Shown here one piece after another: positions 9,971 through 19,212 of a DNA stretch of 64,000 nucleotides; within the stretch, counting starts at the first letter, position 1, and the number at the start of each line of letters is the position of its first letter. A program made the position numbers and the translations under genes. This stretch comes from Chromatocurvus halotolerans (lineage in GTDB: Bacteria; Pseudomonadota; Gammaproteobacteria; Pseudomonadales; Halieaceae). The notes under the pieces are model-generated. The model worked only from the letters and a program-made list of their open reading frames with translations, made no database searches and was not told where the DNA came from. The stretch lies in the NCBI RefSeq assembly GCF_004340525.1, contig NZ_SLWX01000004.1, positions 124,001-188,000 of the forward strand, read 5' to 3'.

Positions 9971-12229
9971 TCAGGCGCTGAGCTGCTTGCCGATCGGCAG
10001 TTCGCGGATGCGCTTGCCGGTGGCAGCGAAAATGGCGTTGCAAAGCGCCGGCGCAAAGGGCGGGGTTCCCGGCTCGCCAACGCCGGCGGGCGGCGCCTCG
10101 CTGTCGACCACTTCGACCTCAATGGACGCCGGACTGTGCGGCATGCGCGCCACCTGATAATCATCGTAGTTCGACTGCTGCACCGCTCCCTTGTCCACGG
10201 TGATCGCAGCATCCAGCGCGGCGCTCAGCCCGAACACCGACCCGCCCTCCATCTGGTTGCGCACGGAGTCGCGGTTGACCACGGTGCCGGCATCCACGAC
10301 CACCCACGCCTTCGGGATTGTCAGTTCACCGTCCTCGCTGACGGTCACTTCCACCACCGTAGCAACGTAGCTCAGGAAGCTGCGGTGGACCGCCAGGCCG
10401 AGCCCTGAGCCCTCAGGCATGTCGCGGCCCCAATCCGCCAGATCGGTAGCGCGACGCAGCACGTGCTTGAGCCGCGCGGTGTCAAAGGGATAGGCGTCGG
10501 TGTCACCGCCATAGTTGGCAAACTTCGAACCCTCGGCCGCAAAGTCGATCAGGCGATCCGGGCCGATGGCCTCGAGCAGGAAGTCGCGGTGGTCACGCCC
10601 GGCGGCCTCCGCCAGCTCTGCCATGAACGACTGGCTGGCAAAGCAGTGGTAGATGTTGGCGACCGAGCGCATCCAGCCGATACGCAGCTGCGCGGGCACG
10701 CGGCCTGTCTCGGCCTGAATGTGCTCCAGCGCATAAGGTGGATCGCGCAGGCCCAGATCGGTCTCGAACCCCGGCTCCTCGGCCCCCGCGACAAAGGTGG
10801 ACTGGATCGTGGGGAAGGTGGAGCGGTGGCGCCAGGCCTTGAGACGTCCGGCGTCGTCAAGACCCGCCTCGAGGCGCTGTGCGCTTACGGTGTGGTAAAA
10901 GCCATGGCGGATATCGTCCTCACGGCGCCACTGCACACGTACTGTGCGTCCTGTCTCATGAGCCAGATAGGCCGCTTCCGCGGCGAAATCCGGCTTGGAC
11001 TTGCGACCGAAGCCGCCGCCCAGCAGCGTGACATGCACCCGCACCTGGCTCTCCTCGAGCCCCAGCATGCCGGCAATCAGGCTCTGGTCGGCCTGCGGAT
11101 TCTGGGTGCAGGACCACACCTCGAGCACGCCGTCGACGAAGCGCGCGCTGGCCGCGGGCGGCTCCATGGGCGCCTGCGCCAGGTGGGGCACGTAATACTG
11201 CGCGGTATGCGTTTTCGCGGCGCCCTTCAGCGCGGCATCGACATCGCCCTTGCTGTAGTGAACGTCTCCGGGCTGCTCGTTAGCCGCCTCCATCTGCTTG
11301 CGGAACGCTTCCGAGCTGTAGCCGTCATTCGGCGAATCCGACCAGGTAATCACGAGCTTCTCGCAGCCCTTCTGCGCCGCCCAGGTGTTGCTGGCGAGGA
11401 CGGCGACGCCACCCAGCGGCCGGAACTGCACCGGGGCCTCCGTGTTCGCGGGCATCTCGATGACGTCGATCACACCGGGCACCTTGCGCGCTTCGGCGGC
11501 GTCCACGGACTGCACTTTCGACAGCACCACGGGCGGCCTGGCAATGATGGCCACCACGGTGTCCTCCAGGCGCACGTCCGCGGCGAAGGTCCCCTTGCCC
11601 GTCAGTATGTCCGCCATATCGACAATCGGCTTGCCCTCGCCGATATAGCGCCAGTCCTTGCGCGCCTTGACCGACACCGCATCCGCGGATGGCGGCTGCC
11701 TGTCGGCAACGGCGGCGGCAAGATCGGCGAAATCGAGGGTCCTGCCGGAGGGCAGGTGGCGCGCCTTGTGCTGCTCGACCAGGCAGTCTGCCGCCGCAAC
11801 CCCCCACTGCTCGGCCGCGGCGTCGCGCAGCATGTGACGCACGGTGGCGCCGGCAAGCCGCAGGCGCTCGAGATTGAAGCGGATGCTGCGCGAGCCATCC
11901 GTATTCTGGTCGCCGTAGCGCTTGTCGCCGAGGGCCTGCTCGATCGCGATGCGATCCCAGTCAGCCTCGAGCTCATCGGCGACAATCTGGGCCACGGCGG
12001 TGCGCGCGTGCTGGCCCATTTCCGAACGGTGGCAAGTGATAACCACCGTGCCATCGGCCTGCAGGGCAATGAACAACCGCGCATCGCTGTCGGCGTCAGC
12101 CGCTTCAGCGGCCACCGCCGTGGCCGAGGGGCCCTGTCGGGTCAGCAGCGGCAGCGCGAACACCGCGACGCCGGTCACGGCGCCGGTCTTCAGGAACTTG
12201 CGGCGCGACAGATCGAGATAGCGACTCAT
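9971..12229 (-). CDS. Molybdopterin-binding large subunit of an IorB-type (isoquinoline 1-oxidoreductase-like) hydroxylase
   Basis: Catalytic subunit of a xanthine-oxidase-family molybdenum hydroxylase, 752 aa. The N-terminus carries a Tat signal (SRRKFLK at residues 8-14, then a hydrophobic stretch ending near AVAAE), so the folded enzyme is exported to the periplasm. Molybdopterin-contact motif [17 protein letters not shown] lies near 403-419. The GVGEPGTPP segment near 713-721 holds the glutamate that is catalytic in this superfamily. Its start overlaps the IorA-like small subunit by 4 bases. No cytochrome subunit gene is adjacent, unlike the three-subunit membrane aldehyde dehydrogenases. 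Substrate is unknown: N-heterocycles or aldehydes are both known for the family. Confidence 0.88.
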   Translation of the reverse strand: MSRYLDLSRRKFLKTGAVTGVAVFALPLLTRQGPSATAVAAEAADADSDARLFIALQADGTVVITCHRSEMGQHARTAVAQIVADELEADWDRIAIEQALGDKRYGDQNTDGSRSIRFNLERLRLAGATVRHMLRDAAAEQWGVAAADCLVEQHKARHLPSGRTLDFADLAAAVADRQPPSADAVSVKARKDWRYIGEGKPIVDMADILTGKGTFAADVRLEDTVVAIIARPPVVLSKVQSVDAAEARKVPGVIDVIEMPANTEAPVQFRPLGGVAVLASNTWAAQKGCEKLVITWSDSPNDGYSSEAFRKQMEAANEQPGDVHYSKGDVDAALKGAAKTHTAQYYVPHLAQAPMEPPAASARFVDGVLEVWSCTQNPQADQSLIAGMLGLEESQVRVHVTLLGGGFGRKSKPDFAAEAAYLAHETGRTVRVQWRREDDIRHGFYHTVSAQRLEAGLDDAGRLKAWRHRSTFPTIQSTFVAGAEEPGFETDLGLRDPPYALEHIQAETGRVPAQLRIGWMRSVANIYHCFASQSFMAELAEAAGRDHRDFLLEAIGPDRLIDFAAEGSKFANYGGDTDAYPFDTARLKHVLRRATDLADWGRDMPEGSGLGLAVHRSFLSYVATVVEVTVSEDGELTIPKAWVVVDAGTVVNRDSVRNQMEGGSVFGLSAALDAAITVDKGAVQQSNYDDYQVARMPHSPASIEVEVVDSEAPPAGVGEPGTPPFAPALCNAIFAATGKRIRELPIGKQLSA

Positions 12230-12681
12230 GAGGCTTTCTCCGCCAGGTCAAGAAGCGCCGCCTTGATACGGGGATAGGTACCGCAGCGGCAGAGATTGCC
12301 CTGCATGGCGCTGTCGATGTCCGCCGACGACGGCGCCGGATTGTCGCTCAGCAGTGACGAGGCCTGCATGATCTGCCCGGGCTGGCAGTAGCCGCACTGG
12401 GGCACCTGATGCTTCGCCCAGGCCTGCTGCACCGGGTGATCGCCGTTCACCGCCAGCCCTTCAATGGTCGTGATCTCGCGGTTCGCCGCTTCGGAAAGCG
12501 GGACGCTGCAGGAGCGCTGGGCCGTGCCATCGATGTGCACCGTGCAGGCGCCGCAGAAGCCGGCGCCGCAGCCGAACTTGGTGCCGGTGAGGTTGGCGAT
12601 ATCGCGCAGATACCACAGCAGCGGCATATCGCCCTCCGCCTCGGTGCTGTGCTTTTCGCCGTTGACTGTCAGTTCAATCAT
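12226..12681 (-). CDS. [2Fe-2S] small subunit of the IorAB-type hydroxylase
   Basis: Electron-transfer subunit, 151 aa, carrying two [2Fe-2S] clusters. The plant-type cluster uses Cys38, Cys43, Cys46 and Cys58 ([16 protein letters not shown]). The second, xanthine-oxidase-type cluster uses Cys96, Cys99, Cys131 and Cys133 ([12 protein letters not shown] and NLCRCGTY). It has no signal of its own, so it would be carried out with the Tat-exported large subunit, as known for related enzymes. The ATG at 12681 follows AGGGATAACAACAA. Its last 4 bases overlap the large-subunit start, which implies translational coupling. Confidence 0.92.
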   Translation of the reverse strand: MIELTVNGEKHSTEAEGDMPLLWYLRDIANLTGTKFGCGAGFCGACTVHIDGTAQRSCSVPLSEAANREITTIEGLAVNGDHPVQQAWAKHQVPQCGYCQPGQIMQASSLLSDNPAPSSADIDSAMQGNLCRCGTYPRIKAALLDLAEKAS

Positions 12682-12745
12682 TTGTTGTTATCCCTGCGCC
12701 GCGAATCCGCGACTGCTTCACATTTTTTCAAACCCTACCATACCC

Positions 12746-13192
12746 CTACTCCAGCGCCGAGCCGTCCTCAGAATAGATCACCCAGATCTTGGTGTAGCCA
12801 TCGGTTTCCCAGACCCCGGTCCACTCTTTCGGTATGGTGACCGCCTCGCCCGCCTCAATCACCTGCTGACTGCCGTCGGAGGATGTCAGCGTGACGCTGC
12901 CCTCGAGAAAGAACATGAACTCGTCTACGCCATAGGGCTCATCGATCTCGAAACGCGATGGGCCGGCGCGGTACATGCCGGAGGCAAATTTGCCGTCACT
13001 GCTGAGCAGCGAGGTGATATCGAGGATCCGCTTGCCGTCGCGTTCTGTGACCACCGTGTCGGGGCTGTCGAACATCCCGCCAGCGAGATCATCGCGGCTC
13101 ATTTCGGCGGGCTTCACCACCTCGGCGCCAGCGTGGACCGGCAGCAGGGCCGTCAGCGTCAGCCCGGCAAGTGCGTGCCTGAAGGTCATCAT
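12746..13192 (-). CDS. Exported cupin-domain protein
   Basis: 148 aa from the ATG at 13192. A signal peptide (MMTFRHALAGLTLTALLPVHAGA) is followed by one cupin barrel with the core DEFMFFLEGSVTLTSSDGSQ and GEAVTIPKEWTGVWET, the Cupin_3 arrangement of small (S)-ureidoglycine-aminohydrolase-like proteins. I chose ATG 13192 because AGGAG lies 7 bases upstream; a TTG at 13198 is possible but less likely. It sits 13 bases after the NhaC gene and 64 bases before the IorA-like gene, in the middle of a catabolic operon. It may bind or modify a small periplasmic metabolite; there is no direct evidence of activity. Confidence 0.82.
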   Translation of the reverse strand: MMTFRHALAGLTLTALLPVHAGAEVVKPAEMSRDDLAGGMFDSPDTVVTERDGKRILDITSLLSSDGKFASGMYRAGPSRFEIDEPYGVDEFMFFLEGSVTLTSSDGSQQVIEAGEAVTIPKEWTGVWETDGYTKIWVIYSEDGSALE

Positions 13193-13205
13193 GGGCAATC
13201 TCCTG

Positions 13206-14576
13206 TCATGACAGAAAAGCGATCAACAGATAGGCGGCGACCGTCAGGGCCGCCGCAATGAGGGCATAGGGTAACTGGGTGAGCGCATGCTGCAGCGGCG
13301 TGCATCCGGTGGCCTGGGCGGTAAGCACCGTGGCGTCAGAGTAGAAGCAGGCGTGACTGCCAAAGGTACTGGCGGACAGGGTGGCACCGATCACCAGCGT
13401 CATGTCCGCACCCATGTTCCGGGACAGGGCGGCCACGATGGGCAGCACGATCACGAACACGCCCCAGTTGGACCCGGTCATGAAGGACACCAGACCCATG
13501 CTGACAAATATCACTGCCGGCAGGGTCTGCGGGGTCAGCAGCGGCTCGACGCTTTCTACCACGTATCGCGGCAGACCCAGATCATCGTTCACCTCCTTGA
13601 GAATGAACGCCGCCACGAGCACGGCGAGCGGTTCGATCATGGTCTTAAAGCCGTCAATCACGGTATCGAAGGTGTCGTGCAGGTCGAGCAGACGCAGGGC
13701 CAGCACCGTGATGATGGTGCCGCCGAGGGCGAGGTAGATACCGATCAGGAAATCATTGTCGAAAACCAGGGTGCAGGCGACCAGCGCCACCATCGGCGCG
13801 ACAAACAGCCACAGCCGCGGCGTCAGTCCGGGTTTGGGCACGATCGCCTTGTTCGCGTCCTCGATGTGCTGCGCCTCCGGCGGCACCATGACACCAGTCT
13901 CCCACGCGCGCCGGTCAGCGGTCGCCATGGGCCCGAGGGCGCCCAGGCCACCCACAATCACCACGGGCACCAGCAACACGGCGAACCAGGCGTAGAACAT
14001 GTAGGGAATGGCGGAGATGTAGACCGTGAGACCCTGCCCCTCCGCCGCCAGGTCGTTGGCCACCAGCATGCCGGCGAAGAAGGCACCCCAGGTCGAGAAC
14101 GGGATCAGCACACTGATCGGCGCGGCGGTGGAGTCCACCACGTAGGCCAGCTTCTCCCGGGAAATCCGGAACCTGTCGGTGATGTCCCGCATGGCCGCCC
14201 CTACCGCGAGCGAGTTAAGGTAGTCATCGACGAACAGCGCAATGCCCAGGCCCCACGTGGTCATGAGGGCTGCGCGGGCAGAGCGGATGCGGCTGCCCAG
14301 GTTGCGCGTGAAGGCCGCCGTTGCCCCGGTGCGCATCAGCAGGGCGATCAGGCTACCCATGAAGCCGCAGACCAGTATCACCCAGGCGACGTCCTCGTCG
14401 GTCAGCACGCTCAGCGAGGTCTCCGCCATGCCGGCCACAAAGCCGGACCCTTCCAGCATCACCAGGCCGAGAAGCGCACCGCAGATCAATGACTCGATGG
14501 GCCGACGGCTCCAGATGGCCAGGACAAACACCAGCAGCGTGGGCAGTAGGGACAGCAGGCCACCGCTCTCGCTCAA
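13206..14576 (-). CDS. NhaC-family Na+/H+ antiporter or sodium-coupled carrier
   Basis: Polytopic inner-membrane carrier of about 456 aa with roughly 11-12 transmembrane helices. It is recognisable from the N-terminal GLLSLLPTLLVFVLAIWSRRPIESLICGALLG and from a central helix containing FVDDYLNSLAVGAAMRDITDRFRISREKLAYVVDSTAAP, the conserved NhaC core. Start choice matters. The frame is open to 14666, but the upstream part is a proline-rich shadow of the preceding gene. A TTG at 14576, 4 bases past that gene's stop and preceded by GGGATGATG, makes the protein begin exactly where NhaC proteins normally begin; ATG 14618 is the alternative. In this operon it may exchange an amine or acid product for Na+ or H+ (inference). 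Confidence 0.85.
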   Translation of the reverse strand: MSESGGLLSLLPTLLVFVLAIWSRRPIESLICGALLGLVMLEGSGFVAGMAETSLSVLTDEDVAWVILVCGFMGSLIALLMRTGATAAFTRNLGSRIRSARAALMTTWGLGIALFVDDYLNSLAVGAAMRDITDRFRISREKLAYVVDSTAAPISVLIPFSTWGAFFAGMLVANDLAAEGQGLTVYISAIPYMFYAWFAVLLVPVVIVGGLGALGPMATADRRAWETGVMVPPEAQHIEDANKAIVPKPGLTPRLWLFVAPMVALVACTLVFDNDFLIGIYLALGGTIITVLALRLLDLHDTFDTVIDGFKTMIEPLAVLVAAFILKEVNDDLGLPRYVVESVEPLLTPQTLPAVIFVSMGLVSFMTGSNWGVFVIVLPIVAALSRNMGADMTLVIGATLSASTFGSHACFYSDATVLTAQATGCTPLQHALTQLPYALIAAALTVAAYLLIAFLS

Positions 14577-14580
14577 GACA

Positions 14581-16452
14581 TCATCCCAGCTGTTCCCGGG
14601 TGGCGCGCCAGGCGGCATCGATGGCGCCGTCGACAAAGGCATAGGCGGAGGCGTCGGAGTTGGCAACGGAAATGCGCCCCATCTGCCGCGCCCCGAGCCG
14701 GTGCGGTCCCTCGTCCGGCCCGTAGTGCGCCGGATCGGAAAGTTCGTTGTACTCGTAGGCGTAGCCGTGGGGCCAGCGATTCACCGTCAGGCCGGCGATA
14801 TCGCGGGCAGGATCGAAGCCGGCTCCGCCGAGAGCACCAGTCAGCTGCTCGATGATTCCGCTCTCGAACTGCTCCCAGGTGGTCTCGTAGATCTGCCGGC
14901 GACCCGCCTCGTGCTGCTGCCGCGCCGTCAGTCCCCGGTCCGGCACTGTCGGCACCCAGGACCCGTGCAGCACGGTTGGCTGGTCCGGCGTATCCGCGAA
15001 GCGATAAGCGCCCATGCTCACCGGAAAATCCAGCCCGAAGGCGTGCATGAGGCTCGACTGCGGCACCGAAAGACTGTGCATGCCGAGTTCCGCAAAGGGA
15101 CGCCAGTTGCGCACGGCAATGCTCATGTACACCAGCGGCACCTTGGTGGCATAGGCAATGGCCTCGCACTGGTCTTCGGGCATTTCCGGGCAGATATGCG
15201 GCAGCATCGCGTTGTAGCAGGCCATGACGACGTGCTTCGCGCGCACCCGCTCAACCCGACCATCGCGCACGTAGCAGACGTCTACCGCGTCGCCGGCCGG
15301 CGTATGCCGCACATCCACTGCAGTGCTGTTCAGGCGCAGGCGGCAGCGCTGCCCGGCCTGGTCGAGCGCTGCGTAATCCACCCGGGCCAGCACCAGGTCT
15401 TCCATGCTGCTGCCAGGTACGGCCCCGGGTATTAGGCTGCGCACCAGCGCCCGGGCAACGCCGGCATTGCCATCGGGAAAGTGGAAGATATAGGGCTCGT
15501 TGCGCTCCGGCTCGCGCTGCGGCACCGGCGGCAGATCGACGTGCCGGGTGCCGGGCATGCCCATGCGCTGGGCTTCCAGGGCCGAGATGGCGTCCCAGCC
15601 CACCCCCCACCAGCCGCGGATGCTATCGCGCCACAGCAGGTAGACCGCCTCCGGCACGCCCACGGTATCGAGCAGAAACTGGCGATAGCTCATGCCGCGC
15701 AGTGCCGCAATGCGGGCATCCCGGGGCATGGCCGCCAGCGGGTTGCCCGGTTCTGAAAGCAGCGCTAGACAGTCCCTGCGGGCGGCATCGTCAAGCGGAT
15801 AGCGGGCGAGCAATGCCGCGTTGCCCGCCCGCGCGGAGGGGCCGCCGTAAAGATCGAGCTCCGGCAGTACCCGATCCTCACCGTAGCGCCCGGCGCCGAA
15901 ATACACGCCGCGCCCGAGACCGGCACTGGCATGAAAATCCTGGTCGTAATAGTCGTAAAAGCGCTCCGGGTCGATACTGAGCGCGCGCAGCAGACCGGCG
16001 GCTTCCCTGGAGTAGCTGCCCGGCGTGTCCAGGGACTGGCTGCCGCCGTAGCCGATCAGCTGGCGGCCATCAACCGTGAACTCGTTGCGACGGGCGTGGC
16101 CGCCGAAGTCGTCGTGATTGTCGAGGACAAGCATCCGGCTGCCGGCAGCTGCCTGCTCGCGGTAGAAATGCGCCGCCGCCAGCCCGGAAATACCGCCGCC
16201 GACAACCACAAGGTCGTACATTCCATCCGTCTGTTCCGACGGTCGCGGGTAGCGCTGCCCTCCCCAGGCCACCGCGTGCGCAACGTCGAAGGAGCCCGGC
16301 TGACTGCCGCGCATACCCATGATCGCCGGCGGATATCCCCCCGCCGGAGTCGACCTCGCCAGCGCCTCCACCGGTGCCAGGGCGCCCGCGGCGGTACCGA
16401 GAGCAAGGCCACCGAGGAAATCCCGACGACTGATATCGAGGCGGCGGGCCAT
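14581..16452 (-). CDS. Tat-exported FAD-dependent amine dehydrogenase, spermidine-dehydrogenase (SpdH)-like
   Basis: 623 aa. A Tat signal (SRRDFLGG at residues 8-15) precedes a flavin amine-oxidoreductase fold with the dinucleotide motif GGGISG at 85-90 and the ensuing FGGHARRNEF. The region YPPAIMGMRGSQPGSFDVAHA (about 40-60) and the total length match spermidine dehydrogenases of Pseudomonas/Citrobacter type. These cleave spermidine to 1,3-diaminopropane and 4-aminobutanal and pass electrons to a respiratory acceptor. It should act in the periplasm. It lies 27 bases after the TonB receptor gene and just before the NhaC gene. Substrate is inferred from overall resemblance; related flavoenzymes of other specificity cannot be excluded. 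Confidence 0.78.
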   Translation of the reverse strand: MARRLDISRRDFLGGLALGTAAGALAPVEALARSTPAGGYPPAIMGMRGSQPGSFDVAHAVAWGGQRYPRPSEQTDGMYDLVVVGGGISGLAAAHFYREQAAAGSRMLVLDNHDDFGGHARRNEFTVDGRQLIGYGGSQSLDTPGSYSREAAGLLRALSIDPERFYDYYDQDFHASAGLGRGVYFGAGRYGEDRVLPELDLYGGPSARAGNAALLARYPLDDAARRDCLALLSEPGNPLAAMPRDARIAALRGMSYRQFLLDTVGVPEAVYLLWRDSIRGWWGVGWDAISALEAQRMGMPGTRHVDLPPVPQREPERNEPYIFHFPDGNAGVARALVRSLIPGAVPGSSMEDLVLARVDYAALDQAGQRCRLRLNSTAVDVRHTPAGDAVDVCYVRDGRVERVRAKHVVMACYNAMLPHICPEMPEDQCEAIAYATKVPLVYMSIAVRNWRPFAELGMHSLSVPQSSLMHAFGLDFPVSMGAYRFADTPDQPTVLHGSWVPTVPDRGLTARQQHEAGRRQIYETTWEQFESGIIEQLTGALGGAGFDPARDIAGLTVNRWPHGYAYEYNELSDPAHYGPDEGPHRLGARQMGRISVANSDASAYAFVDGAIDAAWRATREQLG

Positions 16453-16479
16453 ATCAGCGGGAAGCCGGGGGTAGGGTTG

Positions 16480-18963
16480 TCACAGGTTCCACATAAAGCG
16501 CAGACCCGCGGTGCGTGGACGGCTGGGGCTGATGTCCGATTGCACATAGGGCGAGGCGGCAGAGGTCGGCCCATTGCCCGCGTCGTAATACTCATCGTCG
16601 AGCAGATTTTCGATATACAGCGCCAGCGCCCAGCCCGTGGGCGAACGGAAGCCCGCCATGGCCTGGACCTCCGTGTACTCGCCCACGTCGCGCATGCCGG
16701 CGGCAACGGTCTCGGGGGTGAATGGCACCCAGTCTGCCGGCGCTCCGTCTTCCCAGCTCGCCGACACGTTGCCAAACAGCTCCCCCGAGTCCAGCGGCAG
16801 ATTGCCGTTGAGCGTGGTATAGGCGGTCCATTCGGGAATGCCCGGCAGCGGTGATCCCTCACAGGCATTGCGATCGCCCAGGAATTCCTCGCCGTTGGCG
16901 CAGAAATCCTGAATGCCCTTGCCCTCACTGTCGAACCACGAGAACCCGAGGCCGAAGCTCCAGTACTCGGAGAAGCCGTAGTTCCAGACGCCTTCCACCC
17001 CCCGGCCATCCACCGTACCGGTATTGCACACCACAACTACCGGCGAACCGGGCTCGCTGCAGGTTGCCTGCAGGTCCTCGTATTCGTAGACAAAGGCCGT
17101 CAGCTGAATCTGGCTGGCACCATCGAAGTGCTTGCCCTTGTAGCCTATTTCGTAGGACGTGACCTCCTCCGAGTCGAAGGAGGACGGACGATGCACGCCG
17201 GGCAAGGCCTCGACGCCGCTGAACGGCCCCCCCGGCGTCACCGAAAAGCTGTTGAAGCCACCCTGCTTGTAGCCCGTGGTGAGGCTCGCGTAAAGCAGGT
17301 TGTTGCTGTCCGGACGCCAGTTGAGAACACCGCGCCAGGTGGCCCTGGACCAGGACTGGGTGTCGGATACCGGCCCCTCTGGCGTGGTGAAGCCGGTCTG
17401 CACCACCTGCCCGAGCAGGCTGCGGTTGCGTGCGGTCAGCACTTCCTGCGACATCTCCTTTTCATCGTCGTTATAGCGCACGCCAACGCTGGCATCGAAC
17501 TGCTCCGACAGCTGGAACTGCAGATCGACATAGGCCGCCCAGCCCTGAAAGGTTCCCCGGGTACGGTTCCAGTCATCGATCAGTCCGTCGGGACTTGCCT
17601 GCCAGTCATAGGTGCCCCAGTAATCGGAAAGAATGTAGGCGTAGGCGCCATCGTAGGCATTGTTGTAGTAGTCAAACACGCCCTGGCAGTCATTGCCCCA
17701 GTAGACGTTGCAGTACAGATCCTCGTCCTGCTGGCCGAGAAATTCGGTGTCGATGTCCTCGCGGTAATAGGAGACACCGGCATACCAGCTCAGCATGCCT
17801 TCGGTGTCGGACGTGAGGCGCAGCTCCTGTTCGAAGTACTCTCCCGACTGCACCTGCTCGTAATTGAAAATGGTGAGGGGTGTCGCGTCGAAATCCTCCG
17901 AATAGTAATAGTCGTGATCCTTGTAACCGGTCAGGGAGGTGAGGGTTGCCCAGCCCAGGTCGTAGTTGAGTTCGAGGCCGATCTGGAAAATCTCGCCCTC
18001 ATCCACCGGCGGGCTGCGCGGCTCGTCGATGTTGACATCACGCGGATCGGCCGGCACCGGAAGGGTCCCGTAAATGCTTTCCAGAAAGGCATAGGAGGGT
18101 CCGTTGCCCGTGGCGCGATACATGGTGCCGGACTGCTCGCGGTCCTCGTATTCGACAAACAGCGTTGCCGTCAGGTCGCCACCGTCATCATAAACGCCGG
18201 TCAGGCGCAGCGCCGTCTTGTCGTGTTCGATGTAGTCCCGGCCGGTGCGGATATTGGTGACGTAGCCATCTTCCCGTGAATGCAGGCCGGCGATACGCAC
18301 GGAAACCGCGTCGCTGATGTCGACATTGGTCGCGGCCTCGGCGCGCAAGATATCGCGCTCACCGATGCGGATATCGGCATAGGTGTCAGCCTCGTCGCGG
18401 GTCGGCCTGCGAGTGATGATATTCATGGCGCCGGCAATGGAGTTGCGGCCGAACAGGAAGCCCTGGGGGCCACGCAGTATTTCGGCGCGCTCCAGATCGA
18501 ACAGACTGGTCACGGCGGCGCCGTTGCGGCCCTGGTAGAACCCGTTCTTGTACACGCCCAGCGAGGGATCCCCCCCGTTGCCGAAATCGTTGGTCAGAAT
18601 GCCGCGTACCGCGATCGAGTCCATGAAGCTGTCTTTGGAATTGCCGGTGACGCCGGGGGTGAATGTCACCAGGTCCTTGACGTCATCGAGGTTGACCGTG
18701 CGCAGGAAATCACCGGAGAGCGCCTGTACCGACAGCGGTACGTCCATCACCGATTGCGCGCGCTTGGTCGCGGTAACAATGACTTCTTCCAGCTGCTGGG
18801 CATCGGTACCACTGCTGCCGATGCCCAACATCACGGCCGTGGAAACGGCGAGAACCAGATGCTGGCGCGGACAGTGTGAACCGTCAACTGGCTGTGTGGG
18901 TGCGCTGTCTGTCGTAGCGGCGAACGCCCGGACATCGGGCAGGAAAACACTTTGGCCTGGCAT
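16480..18963 (-). CDS. TonB-dependent outer-membrane receptor
   Basis: 827 aa receptor. After a long N-terminal lead with a hydrophobic stretch (about 36-55, ending TDAQ), the TonB-box/plug start LEEVIVTATKRAQSVMDVPL begins near residue 58. Plug motifs include IAVRGILTND, ERAEILRGPQGFLFGRNSIAGAMNI. The barrel ends PRTAGLRFMWNL. The style (iron-complex receptor relatives common in marine gammaproteobacteria and sphingomonads) does not reveal the ligand. The ATG at 18963 has GAGGGGG nearby; the unusually long pre-signal segment leaves the start uncertain. It is the first gene of the six-gene minus-strand run, so it probably imports the substrate of the downstream periplasmic enzymes. Confidence 0.9.
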   Translation of the reverse strand: MPGQSVFLPDVRAFAATTDSAPTQPVDGSHCPRQHLVLAVSTAVMLGIGSSGTDAQQLEEVIVTATKRAQSVMDVPLSVQALSGDFLRTVNLDDVKDLVTFTPGVTGNSKDSFMDSIAVRGILTNDFGNGGDPSLGVYKNGFYQGRNGAAVTSLFDLERAEILRGPQGFLFGRNSIAGAMNIITRRPTRDEADTYADIRIGERDILRAEAATNVDISDAVSVRIAGLHSREDGYVTNIRTGRDYIEHDKTALRLTGVYDDGGDLTATLFVEYEDREQSGTMYRATGNGPSYAFLESIYGTLPVPADPRDVNIDEPRSPPVDEGEIFQIGLELNYDLGWATLTSLTGYKDHDYYYSEDFDATPLTIFNYEQVQSGEYFEQELRLTSDTEGMLSWYAGVSYYREDIDTEFLGQQDEDLYCNVYWGNDCQGVFDYYNNAYDGAYAYILSDYWGTYDWQASPDGLIDDWNRTRGTFQGWAAYVDLQFQLSEQFDASVGVRYNDDEKEMSQEVLTARNRSLLGQVVQTGFTTPEGPVSDTQSWSRATWRGVLNWRPDSNNLLYASLTTGYKQGGFNSFSVTPGGPFSGVEALPGVHRPSSFDSEEVTSYEIGYKGKHFDGASQIQLTAFVYEYEDLQATCSEPGSPVVVVCNTGTVDGRGVEGVWNYGFSEYWSFGLGFSWFDSEGKGIQDFCANGEEFLGDRNACEGSPLPGIPEWTAYTTLNGNLPLDSGELFGNVSASWEDGAPADWVPFTPETVAAGMRDVGEYTEVQAMAGFRSPTGWALALYIENLLDDEYYDAGNGPTSAASPYVQSDISPSRPRTAGLRFMWNL

Positions 18964-19212
18964 GGACTACCCCCTCGTTCTGGCGATGCCCCAGGGGCTG
19001 GCATCACGCGCTCTTTCGAATTGTTCTGCGGGCGTTGGTCACTCTGATCTGCCCCGGAAGGCCGGGGGGCGAGTCGTGCAGGTGTCTCTCTACGCGCTTG
19101 ACGCGCTTGCGCGTGCTACCTGTCTACGCCGCCGGTCAGTCTTTTTCCCGAGATTACGAAAAAGCGCGGAGCAATACAACACGGCAATGCCAGGGCACAG
19201 AGCAATAGCCGA

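Noticed and set aside
10463-12277. 604-codon open frame on the plus strand opposite the IorB-like gene
   Set aside because: It is the antisense shadow of a high-GC gene: arginine/glycine/alanine-rich, no recognisable domain, no ribosome site, while the minus strand has a full enzyme family match.
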